DNA of 64,000 bases from Pleurodeles waltl (taxonomy: Eukaryota; Chordata; Amphibia; Caudata; Salamandridae): positions 1,023,639,066-1,023,703,065 of the forward strand of contig NC_090446.1 of NCBI RefSeq assembly GCF_031143425.1, read 5' to 3'. This document shows, piece by piece, positions 23,958 to 35,300 of the stretch. The notes below the pieces were generated by a model. The model saw nothing but the letters and a program-made list of their open reading frames with translations. It ran no database searches and was not told the DNA's origin. Positions within the stretch are counted from its first letter, which is position 1. Each line of letters starts with the position of its first letter. Made by a program: the position numbers and the translations under genes.

Positions 23958-25487
23958 CCAGCGGGCCTTGGCTTGTGGTAATTCCGAGCAAGCTCCAGCT
24001 ATAAGCAGCTTGTATAATTTTGTTATTATGCCTTTTGTACTGCCCTTTGTGAGAATTGCAGTGAGCAGTTGAGATTCTTGTGGCTCAGCGTTTCCGAGCT
24101 CCCATATGTTGTCGAGTAGAAGTCTGATTGCACCGTATGTCAGAAAGGCCCCTGCGTCAGTCTCCTCCGAGTCCACTAGTTCCCCAAAGGAGCGCAGCGT
24201 GGAGCCCGAGTAGTATTCGCCTACACTTAACAGCCCGCGCCGCGTATATTGTGATGCATTGATAACTTTTGGATCCCCAGGAGTTGTGCCAACGGCAGCG
24301 AGGGAGAGTAAGGAATTGTAGAGGTTCTGCCTTGGACGTACCTGTGCCAGAAAATTCTGGCTACATCTAGCAATATAGCCTCTTTCTGTGGGCGATGGGG
24401 ACTAGCTAATAGTGAAGTTAGGCTCGGGAGCGGTGCCTTTGATTCCCTTATCGATTTACGCTCTTCTGAGAGGGACTCACTGAGCCACATGATTGGCCAT
24501 TGCAGTTGGGCAGCGGCGTAGTATAGCTAAAAATTTGGCATGCCTAATCCACCCACGTCCTGCGGATATTGCGTTGTAGATAATGCTACTCTGCGCCTAT
24601 CTCTACCTCAGAGCAGGTCAGTCACCAGGGAGTGCAGTGATTGAAAGAACGTTTGTGGTAGGAGTATCGGGAGCATGGCAAATTAATATAGAAATCTCGG
24701 GAGGATAATCATGTTGGCTATGGCTACCCGTCCCATAGGGCAGTGGTTCCCAACCTTTTGACTTCTGTGGACCCCCATTTTATCAGTTCTAGAACCCGGG
24801 GACCCCCACTGAATCATGATTGGAATCCAGGGACCCCCGACTGAGTCATTACTGAAAGCTGGGGACCTAATTTGTTAAAACTATTACATTTTCTAAGTAA
24901 TCGCTGACCCCCTGAGGAGGCTTCACGGACCCCCAGGGGTCCCCGTACCACAGGTTGGGAACCACTGCCATAGGGGATAATAGGAGCGAACCCCAGAACG
25001 GTAAGGAGCTACGGACAGATCTGAGAACTCTATCAATATTGCCTTCTTTGAGGTCTGTCATGGAGTGATATATCTGAATGCCTAAGTACTTGAAGGTGGA
25101 ATTATACCATGGTAATTGATATTCCGGTAGTGTCCTGCGTATTTCAGTTGCTATAGGACTGAGAGGGAAGATGCATGACTTAGTCCAGTTAATTCGTAGA
25201 CCGGAGGTATATGCAAAGGTGTCCAGTATTGTCATTACCCCAGCTATGGAGGTGGCGTGATTGCGTAAATATATCAGGGCATCATCCGCGTATAGGAATA
25301 TAATGTGGTATGTGTTAAATTCTGGGATGTCCCATGTTTGGGCGTGGCTACGAAGCTTGATCGCTAGTGGTTCCATGGCTATCGCGAACAATAAGGGTGA
25401 TAGTGGACACCACTGCCTAGTGCCTCTACTTATTGGAAATTATTCAGAGATAACTTGTCCTGATTTGACGCAGCTGTGGGTGTAGCA
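23475..25487 (-). pseudogene. L1 ORF2 remnant: RT core and C-terminal domain, endonuclease missing
   Basis: Reading on -, a segment from 25487 shows TRQWCPLSPLLFAIAMEPLA and then FLYADDALIYL, the RT catalytic box. It runs to 24976, is interrupted by a hAT MITE (24741-24967), and resumes to the C-terminal domain at 24176-23475 with the Cys-rich CPRCATP segment and LRYTQFNYIHHSYL. A TAA lies in frame before the FPISRG motif, and there are other breaks. No endonuclease motif was found between ORF1 and this point. The L1 on either side of the MITE at 25491 joins spacer directly to mid-RT, so the deletion predates the MITE. Confidence 0.8.
24741..24967. mobile_element. hAT-type MITE with 8-bp TSD CCATAGGG
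   Basis: Terminal inverted repeats CAGTGGTTCCCAACC and GGTTGGGAACCACTG flank 227 bp without genes. The exact 8-bp duplication CCATAGGG lies at 24733-24740 and 24968-24975. Eight-bp duplications and CAGTGG-type ends are diagnostic for hAT. It interrupts the L1 RT. Confidence 0.95.
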
Positions 25488-25490
25488 TAT

Positions 25491-25905
25491 GGGGGTAATT
25501 ATGACCCTGGCGGAAGACGGAGAAGTGGCGGTAAGACCGCCAACAGGCTGGCGGTCTTTTTTTTGGTATTATGACCATGGCGGTTACCATTGGCATGGGC
25601 ACGGCAGGGGCCCCCAGGGGCCCCGCGGCACCCCCTACCGCCATCCTGTTCCTGGCGGGCGAACCGCCAGGAACAGGATGGCGGTAGGGGGTGTCAGAAT
25701 CCCCCATGGCGGCGCAGCAAGCTGCGCCACCATGGGGGATTCTAAGGGCAGCGGTAAACCGGCGGGAGACCGCCGGTTTACCTCTTCTGACCGCGGCTGA
25801 ACCGCCGCGGTCAGAATGCCCTGCGGGGCACCGCCGGCCTGTCGGCGGTGCTCCCGCCGACCCTGGCCCCGGCGGTCTTAGACCGCCGGGGTCAGAATGA
25901 CCCCC
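25491..25905. mobile_element. GC-rich Harbinger MITE 2 (hairpin-chain type), TSD TAT
   Basis: It starts GGGGGTAATTATGACCCTGG and ends with the complement of GGGGGTCATTCTGACCCCGG, with TAT at 25488-25490 and 25906-25908. Inside are strong palindromes, for example CACCCCCTACCGCCATCCTG with its complement around the GGCGGGCGAACCGCC centre. Inserted in L1. Confidence 0.85.
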
Positions 25906-26645
25906 TATATCTTGGGATGTGTTTTTGACCTTGGGTAGCCATGTGAGGTTGTAGGTTTATCTGGTTGAGGATCGAGCGGGACCCCTACCTCTTTCATGTT
26001 TGAGAGACGCCCTCTGCCACCCGATACTGACATGTTTGTACCCTTGGTTCTGTTGATTGCGCTGTTGCTTGTGGAGCCAATGTGATGTTCAATGCTAGTG
26101 ATGTGTGCCCATGTAAACGTCACGGGGAAAACCCATTGGGTGATGAAAGTACAAATAACTATATAAAACATTAACATTAGCTGTGCTACGGCGGGTAGAA
26201 TTCCTCCGATTAACGACTGGACAGACTGGTCCATATGGAGCGGGGCGTGCATAGGGTTAATGGGGCTGGTCGACAAAGTTCCCGGCTCCTTATGCAGCTG
26301 TCCCCCGGCCTGCCACCCAGAACCCCGGTCACAGGTCCCAGAAAGGAGTGTAGCGTCATGGGCCCTCGCGCCGGCCAATCGGGCGCCTGGGCATCTGCTT
26401 GAGTTAACTCTCAGGTCTGCGGGCCTGCCACATCATAGGTTTCGTGAATGATCGGGCATTATGTGTGTGTGATATATCGTGGACCAAGCACGGAGTAAAG
26501 GACGGCCCCGGGGGGAGTCCGAGTGGGCGTCTCGGTCCGGTTTGATATCCGTATGACTGGACATAGTTGTTGGGGATTCATTTACAAATCGCAATGTAGC
26601 CTGAAGCAGTCGGAGTGCTCTTCGACAGATTGTTCTGGTGTGGGT

Positions 26646-27578
26646 TTAGTTCCCCGTTTTTTGCGCTGCCTGCGTTTTGCCTTTGGGGGGATCAGCTTTC
26701 CTCTGAGTTTTCAGCGTCCACTGAGCCGGCCAGGCCTTGGCGTGTAGCCAGGTCCAGGCATCTTCCGGGGTGGTGAATAAGAGGACTCAGGAGTTATCTT
26801 GTACACGGAGCCTGGCTGGGAATAACAGCGTGTATTTGATGTTGTGCTCGTGGAGGCGTTCCTTGACTCGGTAGAAAGAGCTGCGTTTCCTTTGTATCTC
26901 TGTAGTGAAGTCTGGGTAGGCTGTGATTGTTACGTTTTCAAAGCGTACAGGTCCTGTTTTGTGGAATAACTGCACAATGAGGTCTCTGTTTCGATAGTTG
27001 AGTACCCTTGCTATCAGGGGGCGGGGCTGCGCTCCAGGTGGTGGGGGTCTGCCAGGCACTCCGTGGGCATGTTCTATTGAGAAGAACTTCGTGACTTTGT
27101 CTTTTAGAATCGTCTCCGTTTGCCATTGTTCCACAAATAGTTCTGTGCTGGGGGCTTCGACACGTTCTGGGAACCCCACTAGTCGGATGTTATTGCACTG
27201 TGACCTTCCCTCCGCATCCTCAGCTCTGCGTTTTAGGTCGTCTACTTCTGCTGCTAAATGGTTCATCTGTGCTTGTAATTCTTTCACTGTCGGGGGAAGG
27301 GTTGCGATGTCTTTTTCCAGTTCTATCATGCGATCTGACAGTGCATGTTGGTCTGCCCGTAGTATGCTAATGTCATCTGCGACGGATCCTATTTTCGCTT
27401 CTAGAGTGGTCCTGGTGTCCAAGATAGCTTGTAGTATCTTTTCAAACTGTGCTGTATGGGTGTGTAGAGTGAGTTCCATTTTCTGTAGTGCTTGACATGT
27501 CACGTCGTGGTCACTAGGGGGAGGAGCATTTGATTCCATGGTCCCCGGGGGTGCCCGTGGAGTTTTCGGCTTGCCCAT
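26646..27578 (-). pseudogene. L1 ORF1 protein, one in-frame stop
   Basis: From the ATG at 27578 the frame runs 263 codons to a TGA at about 26787, then continues in the same frame for about 47 codons to a TAA at 26646. The first third forms a long coiled coil (ADQHALSDRMIELEKDI, LQAQMNHLAAEVDDLKRRAE) that trimerises ORF1p. It is followed by the RRM-type core with NNIRLVGFPE and a C-terminal domain with RPLIARVLNYRNRD and the FYRVKERLHE region. ORF1p is an RNA chaperone that coats L1 RNA. Length (about 310 residues with the stop read through) is normal for vertebrate L1. The single stop is the only defect noticed. Confidence 0.85.
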
Positions 27579-27599
27579 TTGACGCCTTCGACAGGGAAA

Positions 27600-28647
27600 G
27601 GCTTAAGGTATTATGCTCCTAACCGTATGCTTCCCAGGTTTGACGACGTGTCTAGGATGCCTTGGTACTATGCTGTTAAGTCGTCTGCCTTGTAGCGATG
27701 GGGAATAATTGCAGGCCCACGCTGCAATTCAGGCATGACCAGCATACCCAGTGGTGTTTGAGGTAGCTTTTTGCCAGTCGTGGTGGAGAGCGCATGGTTC
27801 ACACAGCGATTCGGTCCACTCCTCCTCACAATCCTTCTCAGTGGGTTGCCAACGCGCTCACCTCACCGCTGCAGTGTACGCGCTCAGTTAGGGGTAGGGC
27901 CCATATCCCCTCCTTACTTTGTGCTTAGCAGTGATCTGATTATATGTGCTGAGCACCGCTTGGTCTCAGGTCCTGACGTATGGGTCCTGCACCCTGGTCC
28001 CCTCCGGGCTCGCCAATCAGCCAGGGCACTGGAAGGCCACGGGGGAAAGAAGCTAAAGGCCTCGATCACGCCCAACTTAAAAGGCAGGTAAGAGTTGATC
28101 CCCCACAGTTGGGGCTCATGAGGTATCAAAAGTATGCAAGGCAGCCGCTGTGGTGTTTGCTGCTGGTCCTCGCCCACAATAGTTCCCTCCGTTCTGGAAT
28201 GGGAACTGTGCCTCGTTGTGTGCGCAGCGGCGCGGTTCGCTGCTGAGATCCCCAGGCCATGCCCACCGGCCGCCGCCTGTTCCGCATGAGCGCTCGGGTC
28301 CTACCGGGCCACAGGACCCGTCCCGGGCCTGCTTACTTGTAGTCCCGCGGGTGCGGGGCTCAACACCCTGGCGCCTTCACGATGACGGCGTCGGGCTCCC
28401 GCCCCAGGCGGCGCGCACCCAGACCACGGGCGCGCCTCTCCTCCACGTGAGCCGCTGTTAGTGCCGATGGACATCTCCGATGAGGGGACCCAAGCCCGCA
28501 GCTTCTCTAGGGGGGTTCCGGGCAGCAGGGAGGCTGGCGCCTGTCCCAGAGGAGCCGGGAGCCGCCGCCACCAGGATAATTGCTACGGCCGGGAGCAGAG
28601 CTACAGATTATGCTGCCGCTCCAGTCGCCATGTTGGCCACACCCCCC
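27600..28647 (-). promoter_or_regulatory. L1 5' UTR, CpG-rich, with YY1-like site at its tip
   Basis: The 5' end on the - strand starts GGGGGGTGTGGCCAACATGG. AACATGGCG fits the YY1 consensus AAnATGGCG that also lies at the extreme 5' end of mammalian L1, where it fixes the start site. The next 400 bases are rich in CpG. Promoter function here is inference by analogy. Confidence 0.5.
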
Positions 28648-28663
28648 AACAGCACCTAGCGTT

Positions 28664-29870
28664 GTGCAAGAATGCACAGCCATTTGAGTTGATTTTGCTG
28701 CCACTCGAGTAGAACGTCTACTGGAGCAGCAGCAAATCTACTTGAATGGCAGCACTCTTACCGCAAGCATTTTAAAATGCCGGTGACCTCCCATGTTAGA
28801 AAATCCTAGGGGATGCCAAATCTCACTCTCATATTCTGGAACCTCACAGGAGAACAATTCTGTCACACGACAATTGGCGGAATTTGGTCAGAACTCAGAA
28901 CTCCTCTTTAAAAAGTGATGCAGAGTCGCCATCATTCCACCAATTCAGCAGACGGTACAGAATATTTTGCCTACCCCCTAAATGTTTGTTTCTTGCTTCA
29001 GCTGCTCCTTCCTCTGCGGTAACCTTTTCCTTATTCAGGCCTGCTGACAGGTGGTGCACCAGGTATTGATCTCTGAGCATCCCTCCATGAATGAGACATG
29101 GGCAGGAAACTGCACAGGCAAACCTCCAAGTGTACATTTTGTGCCATTGAAGCATCCATGGTTAAAATGTTAATGACGTACCTGGAGCCATTTCCACATA
29201 GGCAAAATATTTACCTGAATTAATGCAAGTGTAAATGACATGTTTCTTCTTATCTGTGCAAGAGTTGTATACCAAGTGTTAGTCTAAGTGAAAGTTCGGT
29301 ATCTGATAGCTAGAAATGGCTCATACTGTAACACTATAGACAGCCACAGATAGCGCTTTAGACGGTACCTGAATATACTTTATTCAAATCTCTTAAATGA
29401 CAGGTCGAGCTGGGTGAAGGTTCTCACATTTAACTTGAAAGTACAGACTTAAAGTAGCAGTAAAGATGCTCTTTATTTGATAAATTCACAATATTACATG
29501 GAAAACTTTGCAGCTTCAGTTCGGTTGCAAAGTGTTTCTCTTTAACATAGTGCATGGAACTGTGACTTTTGTGTTAATGTATGTTGTGAATAGACTTCTT
29601 CAGCACTAATAAAGCAGTTCTGCAGAATATGAAGCTTCCAGAAAAGTGAGAGCCAAAGTCATTTGTACATATACACCAGTAGATTTAGACATGTGTTTGG
29701 GTACATGCATGTAAGGCCTATTAAGCGAAAAGTGCTTCAGGTAGCACCCCCGACCACTACCAAACCACCCCTTTTGTGTGCCACAGCCGACTGCAGCAGA
29801 TCCAGAAGACAGCCACACAGTATTCTTCAGCTACCACGGGGTAGAGCTCAGGACTTAAAGCCAGCCTCAT
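28664..29870. other. No gene recognised
   Basis: Continuation of the sequence in which the L1 landed; phrases such as CAGAACTCAGAA occur both at 21689 and 28891, so the target was probably an older repeat. No coding features. Confidence 0.4.
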
Positions 29871-29873
29871 TTA

Positions 29874-30439
29874 GGCCCTCATTACAGCTCAGCGGTCTTT
29901 TGAAAAGACCGCCTAGGCTGCAGGAGCCAGAATACCGCCGGTGCCAGTGGTATTTCTGGCTCCCTAATATGACTTTTCCCCTGGCCCAGCAGAAAAGTCA
30001 CATCAATATTGATGCCGGCTCGTAATAGAGCGGGCGGCAATGCTGATGTGCAGCGGGTGCAGTAGCTCCCGTCACACATGCAGTGAAATGCGCAATGGGG
30101 CTATGCCTGAGGGCCCCTGCACTGTCCATGCCAAGTGCATGGGGAGCACAAGGGCCCCCAGGGGCACCCTAAGTCCCCCTTACTGCCAGCCTTTCCATGG
30201 CGGTGTTTACCGCCGTGGTCAAGCTGGCGGTCGGGGACTCATAATCCCCAGGGCAGCCGTGCTTGCACCGCTGCCCTGGGGATTATGACCGCCAGGCGAA
30301 AGCCTGGCCGTATAGTGGAGGGGCCGGCGGTATGGCGGTGGCTGTTGTGCCACTGTCATAATAGCTGGCAGAACACCGCCAACCTGTTGGTGGTGTAAGT
30401 GCCAGCTTACGGCCAGCCGTCAGGGTCATAATGAGGCCC
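29874..30439. mobile_element. Harbinger MITE 3, TSD TTA
   Basis: It begins GGCCCTCATTACAGCTCAGC and ends with the complement of GGGCCTCATTATGACCCTGA, flanked by TTA (29871-29873, 30440-30442). Internal palindromes are more diverged than in the other MITEs, for example around CAGCCGTGCTTGCACCGCTG flanked by GGGGATTATGA and its complement. Confidence 0.8.
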
Positions 30440-30442
30440 TTA

Positions 30443-32280
30443 GTGTGTTTTCTTGTCTTCTGAAGCCATTTATAAGTTAAAGAGGAATTGCTTTTCTTTC
30501 ACATTCTACGGCCTTGGACGTCCCCACTCCCCCATCATATTCTGTCCTGTGCAAGGTAATACAGATGGTTGTTTTTTAATTGGTTGTGTCTAGCCCCATT
30601 TATACCGTATAGGAAAGTGGAGTATTGTGCAATGAGGCAGATTTAGGCTTCACTATACAATACTCTCATAATACCCCAGCTGGGTCCTTTGGATTCACAC
30701 TGGTAAATCCCCAGCTCAGTCCGTGTAGTGTAGCACAGAACAGTCATGCTTTACTATAGGAACTTGTCTGAAGCATTTCATAGCACCAACATGGACGATA
30801 AGTAAAAGACAGAAGCCGAAAGAAATCTGACACCAGTTTATGAAGAGATAGCAGGTTTTTATATAAATTTAGACACCAACATCAACACAATCAGATCAGT
30901 ATAACCGGAGTTATAGATTTTTGATGGAAAATAAATCAGTGCAATTCACTACTGTCAAACTTTAACATTGCACTCAATGGAAAAAACAGCTAGTTACAAT
31001 CGATCACTTGCATTTGGAGTTCAGTGGAAACCACTGGGGGTTAAGGTGATGCAGGTCCCAGTACCAAGCCACAACAGTTAGTTGAACTTTACCTGGCTCA
31101 TCTGGCCTAGGTGCAGAGTTGTCCTGGCTGTCCTTGGTGCTAAAGTGGGAGCATCAGGAGTGCTGCATTTACCACTTAGAACAGTGGTTCTCAGCCTGTG
31201 GTCCGGGGACACCTGGGGGTGTGCAAAGCCTCCTCAGGGTGTCCGCGACTGCTAATAAAATTAAATAATATGAACAGATTATGTCCTCAGCTTTCAGTAA
31301 TGACTCAGTTTCCCACAATGATTCAGTGGGGGTCCCCAAGTTCAGGTAATGATAAAGTGGGGGTCTACAAAAGTCAAAAGGTTGGGAACCACTGACTTAG
31401 ACGATGATGGTGAGGAAACAGATGCAAAAAATCGGCAACTGAGCCATTGAGGTGGATGGCTGAAGGTGCTGCGGGGTTTCTTCAAAGTACAGCGTTGAAC
31501 AAAGTTAGTGGTAGCAAGACTGCCCACCAACGAGCCTTTGCAGTGGCAAACACAGGGTACGGTTACTTTGACATCGTGGTGTCTGGAGGAGACCAGAAGC
31601 TACCTGAAACTTGCTGGAGGTCATGACAACATTTCCCACAATGCCCTACACCATATCATTTTGGGTGATCCCTTGGTGGGCCCAATCGCCAGTGATTATT
31701 TGGTTAAGGGAGTGTGCTTTACCTGCCGGCTGCAGGGGACTAGATCTCTAGTCCAAGGTAATTCTAGAGTTCCCTCTGCTGCTCAGAGAAGTTTCTCTTA
31801 CCCAGGGAACCGGTCTCTAGTCCGGGACAAGTCGCAGTCATGCAGTTGCAGTGTGGTTGCCACAAGTGCAGGATATTGCGCCTTTGCCTTGTGCAGGTCC
31901 TTGTGAAGGTCCCAGACTCTGGTCTCTTCTTTGTTGTTGGTTGCAAGTCCAATCAGATTGGAGATTCTGGTGCCAGAGGTGCCCCTTAAATACTAGACTT
32001 AGGGGTTTTAGGGGCGTGGGCGCAAGTAGCCAATGAGCTTCTAACCTCAGAAGGTTATCCACCCCTGAGGGAACCACATTTAGGTGTGTGTCACTTTTTC
32101 TATCCAGAACCCCCTATTTTACCACTTTTCAAAAGTGGATGCAAATGTGTCTGGGAGTGGGGGATGGCTATGTCCACCTTTGGGAGTCAGCATGATTGAA
32201 AATCAGAGGCACTTGGGGTTTTGAAGCTCACCACTTTGATGTGTCGCTTCACTAGCCATCCTGTCAGGGAGGGAGGTGAC
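30443..32280. repeat. LTR-like interspersed repeat, unclassified
   Basis: Non-coding sequence with A/T-rich and GC-rich blocks. It is cut by a hAT MITE at 31182-31394 and ends where Harbinger B begins. Family not identified. Confidence 0.3.
31182..31394. mobile_element. hAT-type MITE, second copy
   Basis: Ends CAGTGGTTCTCAGCC and GGTTGGGAACCACTG are flanked by ACTTAGAA (31174-31181) and ACTTAGAC (31395-31402), a 7/8 match. Interior phrases (GTGGGGGTCCCCA, AATGACTCAG) match the copy at 24741-24967 in reverse orientation. Confidence 0.85.
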
Positions 32281-32284
32281 ACCT

Positions 32285-32883
32285 TTCCCTCACCTCCCCC
32301 AACCCTTCAGTCTGCTAGGGCCCGATTCTCCAGGTCCCAACCTAGCACCTCAGCCACAACATCAGCAGGACCAGTGGTGCCAGTAGTCACCGGATTCTGG
32401 ACTGCACCAGGCAGCAGGGCAGCCAGTGTGGCAAGGAGCCAGAGCACGGACAGTCCCCCACCTGTCAAGCATAAAAAGTTGGCCAGTGTCCAGCAGGAGA
32501 AGGGAAAGAAATCAGCTATCCAGGCCACTCCCAGGGGTACAGTTGGGAGTGTGGAGACAGCTGCAACACCATCCAAGGTAGGGAAGGGGCACAGTAAAAC
32601 CGGCAAGTCTGGGAAGATCAGCACGGCGGACAAGACCGCCGGCAACCCCGCTGCCCAGGACAAGACCACCAGCAGCAGCCCCGCTGCCCAGGACAAGACC
32701 GCCAGCAGCAGCCCCGCTGCCCAGGACAAGACCGCCAGCAGCCCCGCTGCCCAGGACAAGACCGCCAGCAGCAGCCCTGCTGCCCAGGACAAGACTGGCA
32801 GCAGCAGCCCCGCTGCCCAGGACAAGACCGCGAGCAGCCCCGCTGCCCAGGACAAGACCGCCAGCACCACCGCAGGACAGTGA
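32285..32883 (+). pseudogene. C-terminal fragment of Harbinger gene 1 (copy B)
   Basis: The open stretch from about 32330 (FSRSQPSTSATTSAGPV) to the TGA at 32881-32883 matches the basic C-terminal tail of gene 1 in A and C (KVGKGHSKTGKSGKIST here, KVGKGHRRTGKAGKGST in A). The Myb domain is missing. The last 80 residues are an expanded 11-residue repeat. Confidence 0.75.
32640..32878 (+). repeat. In-frame 33-bp coding minisatellite (PAAQDKTASSS)
   Basis: Seven to eight units of CCCGCTGCCCAGGACAAGAC plus an AGC-rich remainder; some units lose one codon (30 bp). The period stays a multiple of three, so the gene 1 frame survives. Confidence 0.88.
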
Positions 32884-32920
32884 TCCCCAATGATTACAAC
32901 GCTACTGAGGCCGCCACAGG

Positions 32921-33866
32921 CAGGATGAAGCACTCTGGGCACCAAGCCCCCTCCAGAACCAGTGGAGATTCACATCCACTACCTCTGTCCTTGGCAGGAT
33001 GAAACACTCTGGGCACCAAGCCCCCTCCAGAACCAGTGGAGAAATGCATCCACTACCTCTGTCCTTGGCAGGATGAAGCACTCTGGGCACCAAGACCCCT
33101 CCAGAAGCAGTGGAGATTCACATCCACTACCTCTGTCCTTGGCAGGATGAAGCACTCTGGGCACCAAGCCCCCTCCAGAACCAGTGGAGAAAGGCATCCA
33201 CTACCTCAGTCCTTGGCAGGATGAAGCACTCTGGGCACAAAACCCCCTCCAGAACCAGTGGAGATTCACATTCACTACCTCTGTCCTTGGCAGGATGAAG
33301 CACTCTGGGCACCAAGCCCCATCCAGACCCAGTGGAGAAAGGCATCCACTACCTCAGTCCTTGGCAGGATGAAGCACTCTGGGCACCAAGCCCCCTCCAG
33401 AACCAGTGGAGATTCACATCCACTACCTCTGTCCTTGGCAGGATGAAGCACTCTGGGCACCAAGCCCTCTCCAGAACCAGTGGAGAAAGGTATCCACTAC
33501 CTCAGTCCTTGGCAGGATGAAGCACTCTGGGCACCAAGCCCCCTCCAGAACCAGTGGAGATTCACATCCACTACCTCTGTCCTTGGCAGGATGAAGCACT
33601 CTGGGCACCAAGCCCCCTCCAGACCCAGTGGAGAAAGGTATCCACTACCTCAGTCCTTGGCAGGATGAAGCACTCTGGGCACCAAGCCCCCTCCAGAACC
33701 AGTGGAGATTCACATCCACTACCTCAGTCCTTGGCAGGATGAAGCACTCTGGGCACCAAGCCCCCTCCAGAACCAGTGGAGAAAGGCATCCATTACCTCT
33801 GTCCTTGGCAGGATGAAGCACTCTGGGCACCAAGCCCCCTCCAGAACCAGTGAAGACTGTTATTCA
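32921..33866 (-). repeat. 74-bp tandem repeat, 13 copies
   Basis: CAGGATGAAGCACTCTGGGC recurs every 74 bp from 32921 to 33809. Two alternating unit types differ at GATTCACATCC versus GAAAGGCATCC, implying expansion of a two-unit (148-bp) block. Each unit has CTCCAGAACCAGTGGAG. Confidence 0.95.
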
Positions 33867-34115
33867 CTTGAGAGACTGTGGCTTTGCACTCCCCAGGATT
33901 GAACAGTGGGCAACCCACCTACTGTATAGACTTGAGAGACTGTGGCTTTGCACTCCCCAGGATTGAACAGTGGGCAACCCACCCACTGTAGAGACTTGAG
34001 AGACTGTGGCTTTGCACTCCCCAGGATTGATCAGTGGGCAACCCACCCACTGTAGAGACTTGAGAGACTGTGGCTTTGCACTCCCCAGGATTGAACAGTG
34101 GGCATGGAGCCCCCT
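33867..34115. repeat. 64-bp tandem repeat, four copies
   Basis: CTTGAGAGACTGTGG at 33867, 33931, 33995 and 34059; homologous to 4907-5280 and, reversed, to 45594-46065. Confidence 0.9.
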
Positions 34116-34581
34116 CGTGGATCTGGCGTCGTGCACTCATCCGACTGAGGTGCCCCCCCCTTCCCTTCCCCCTGAGGTGCCTGTTTTATTTCTATCTGAT
34201 GCCCCAGCAGTGTTCTCTCCGTCTTGTTCGGGTATTGAGTGTGGGCCTCACCCATGCATTTTGGGCCCAGTGGTCCACGGACTATGATGGTGGAATCCCT
34301 TGGACTTGTGTTCTTGGTGTATATAATTGTTTATAGTGTAAATGTATATATATGTAAATATTTTTTATTAATGTAATTGAATATATAACAATTATTTGAC
34401 TCATTTCCTTTTGTCCTTGCATTCTTCAAGGGGGGGTTGGTGGGTGTAACTGTAATGTATCATGCAGTATTAGTGTGTGTGTTGTTGTGGGTGAGGGTGG
34501 GGGTGGGGGTGTTGCGTTTTGCGTGTATGTGTCACTCTCTTTTCCCTCCCCCCTCCCCTGTGTCGTAGGTGCAGTACTCAC

Positions 34582-34664
34582 TGTGGTCTTCGCTGCCGGC
34601 GTTCGTGCTCCTGGTAGAGGAGCAGGAAGATAAAGGCTGGGAGTATCTGAAGTTTCGGTTCCAT
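34582..34664 (-). CDS. First coding exon of Harbinger transposase, copy B (orphan exon)
   Basis: The ATG at 34664 (- strand) opens 27 codons starting MEPKLQIL with HERRQRRP at the end, followed by a GTGAGT donor. It is homologous to the exons in A and C. No downstream transposase exon remains in this copy. Confidence 0.6.
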
Positions 34665-34969
34665 GGCGTCCTGATTCCTCGTGGGGTGTGTAGAGGTGAG
34701 TGTTTTCCCTTCCAAGTCCTGTTTCCGTCCCGGAAAAGGTGGTGGATTGGGCTGTAGTAATAGTGTGGGCGGTACACTGTCTTCCGCCTCTCTGTTGGCG
34801 GTTACCACTGCGGTGTTTGTTTGTACCGCCGTGGCGGTCGGAGTGTTAAAGTGGCTGCCTATGTTGGCGGTTTCCGCCACGGTCATAATTCTGTTTTTTT
34901 TACCGCTGTCCTGTTGGCGGTATTACCGCCGCTTTAACACTGACTGCCAGGGTTGTAATGACCACCTTA

Positions 34970-35300
34970 ATCTTTTAAAATTCATATCTTTGCTTGTATA
35001 TGTTGGGTTGTTGCCATTTTGGTCTTATTTTACTTAGATAAATACTGGCTATTTTTAAAACTAATGTGGTGTCCTTTTTTAGTGTTTTCACTTTGTTACT
35101 GTGTGTGGGTACAAATACTTAACACATTGCCTCTGAGATAAGCCTGATTGCTCATGCAAAGCTACCAAGGGGGTGAGCAGGGATTATTTAGGAGTATGAT
35201 TCCCTTACCCTGACTTGAGTGAGGGTCCCGATTTGGACAGGGTGCAAACTGACTGCAAACTAGAGACTCCATTTCTAACACCTGATTAGCAGACTCCAGT
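34970..35300 (+). repeat. LTR-like interspersed repeat, right of Harbinger B
   Basis: It includes TTGCCTCTGAGATAAGCCTG and GGGTGAGCAGGGATTATTTA, resembling the end part of a common newt LTR as I recall it. Harbinger B probably landed in it. Confidence 0.35.

Larger units (their letters stand above)
21858..28647 (-). mobile_element. L1 (LINE-1) insertion with 16-bp target site duplication
   Basis: AACAGCACCTAGCGTT is repeated exactly at 21842-21857 and 28648-28663. Between them, on the - strand, lie a GC-rich 5' UTR (28647 to about 27600), ORF1 (27578-26646), an inter-ORF spacer, a truncated ORF2 and a poly(A) end (poly(T) at 21856-21866). ORF2 lacks the endonuclease and the first part of the RT. 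The 3' end is tandemly duplicated (1047-bp unit). A hAT MITE (24741-24967) and a Harbinger MITE (25491-25905) inserted later. Both flanks match one target site, so this is a single insertion including the duplication. Confidence 0.9.
32281..34966 (-). mobile_element. Harbinger DNA transposon, copy B, truncated
   Basis: It keeps about 2.7 kb of the 8.5-kb element: the end of gene 1 (to 32883), amplified minisatellites, the first transposase exon (34582-34664, -) and the terminal region ending at 34966 with the complement of GGTGGTCATTACAACCCTGG. TTA follows at 34967-34969. The left break near 32281 lies inside gene 1 and has no terminal repeat, so everything carrying the transposase body and gene 2 is gone. 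Confidence 0.8.

Noticed and set aside
25489..25900. Open frames inside the hairpin MITEs (also 9971-10288, 53356-53658, 53634-54122)
   Set aside because: GC-rich palindromic sequence lowers stop frequency; no shared protein between MITE copies.
32921..33866. CRISPR-like regular array
   Set aside because: Units are contiguous and alike over their full length with no unique spacers, and the genome is a vertebrate.
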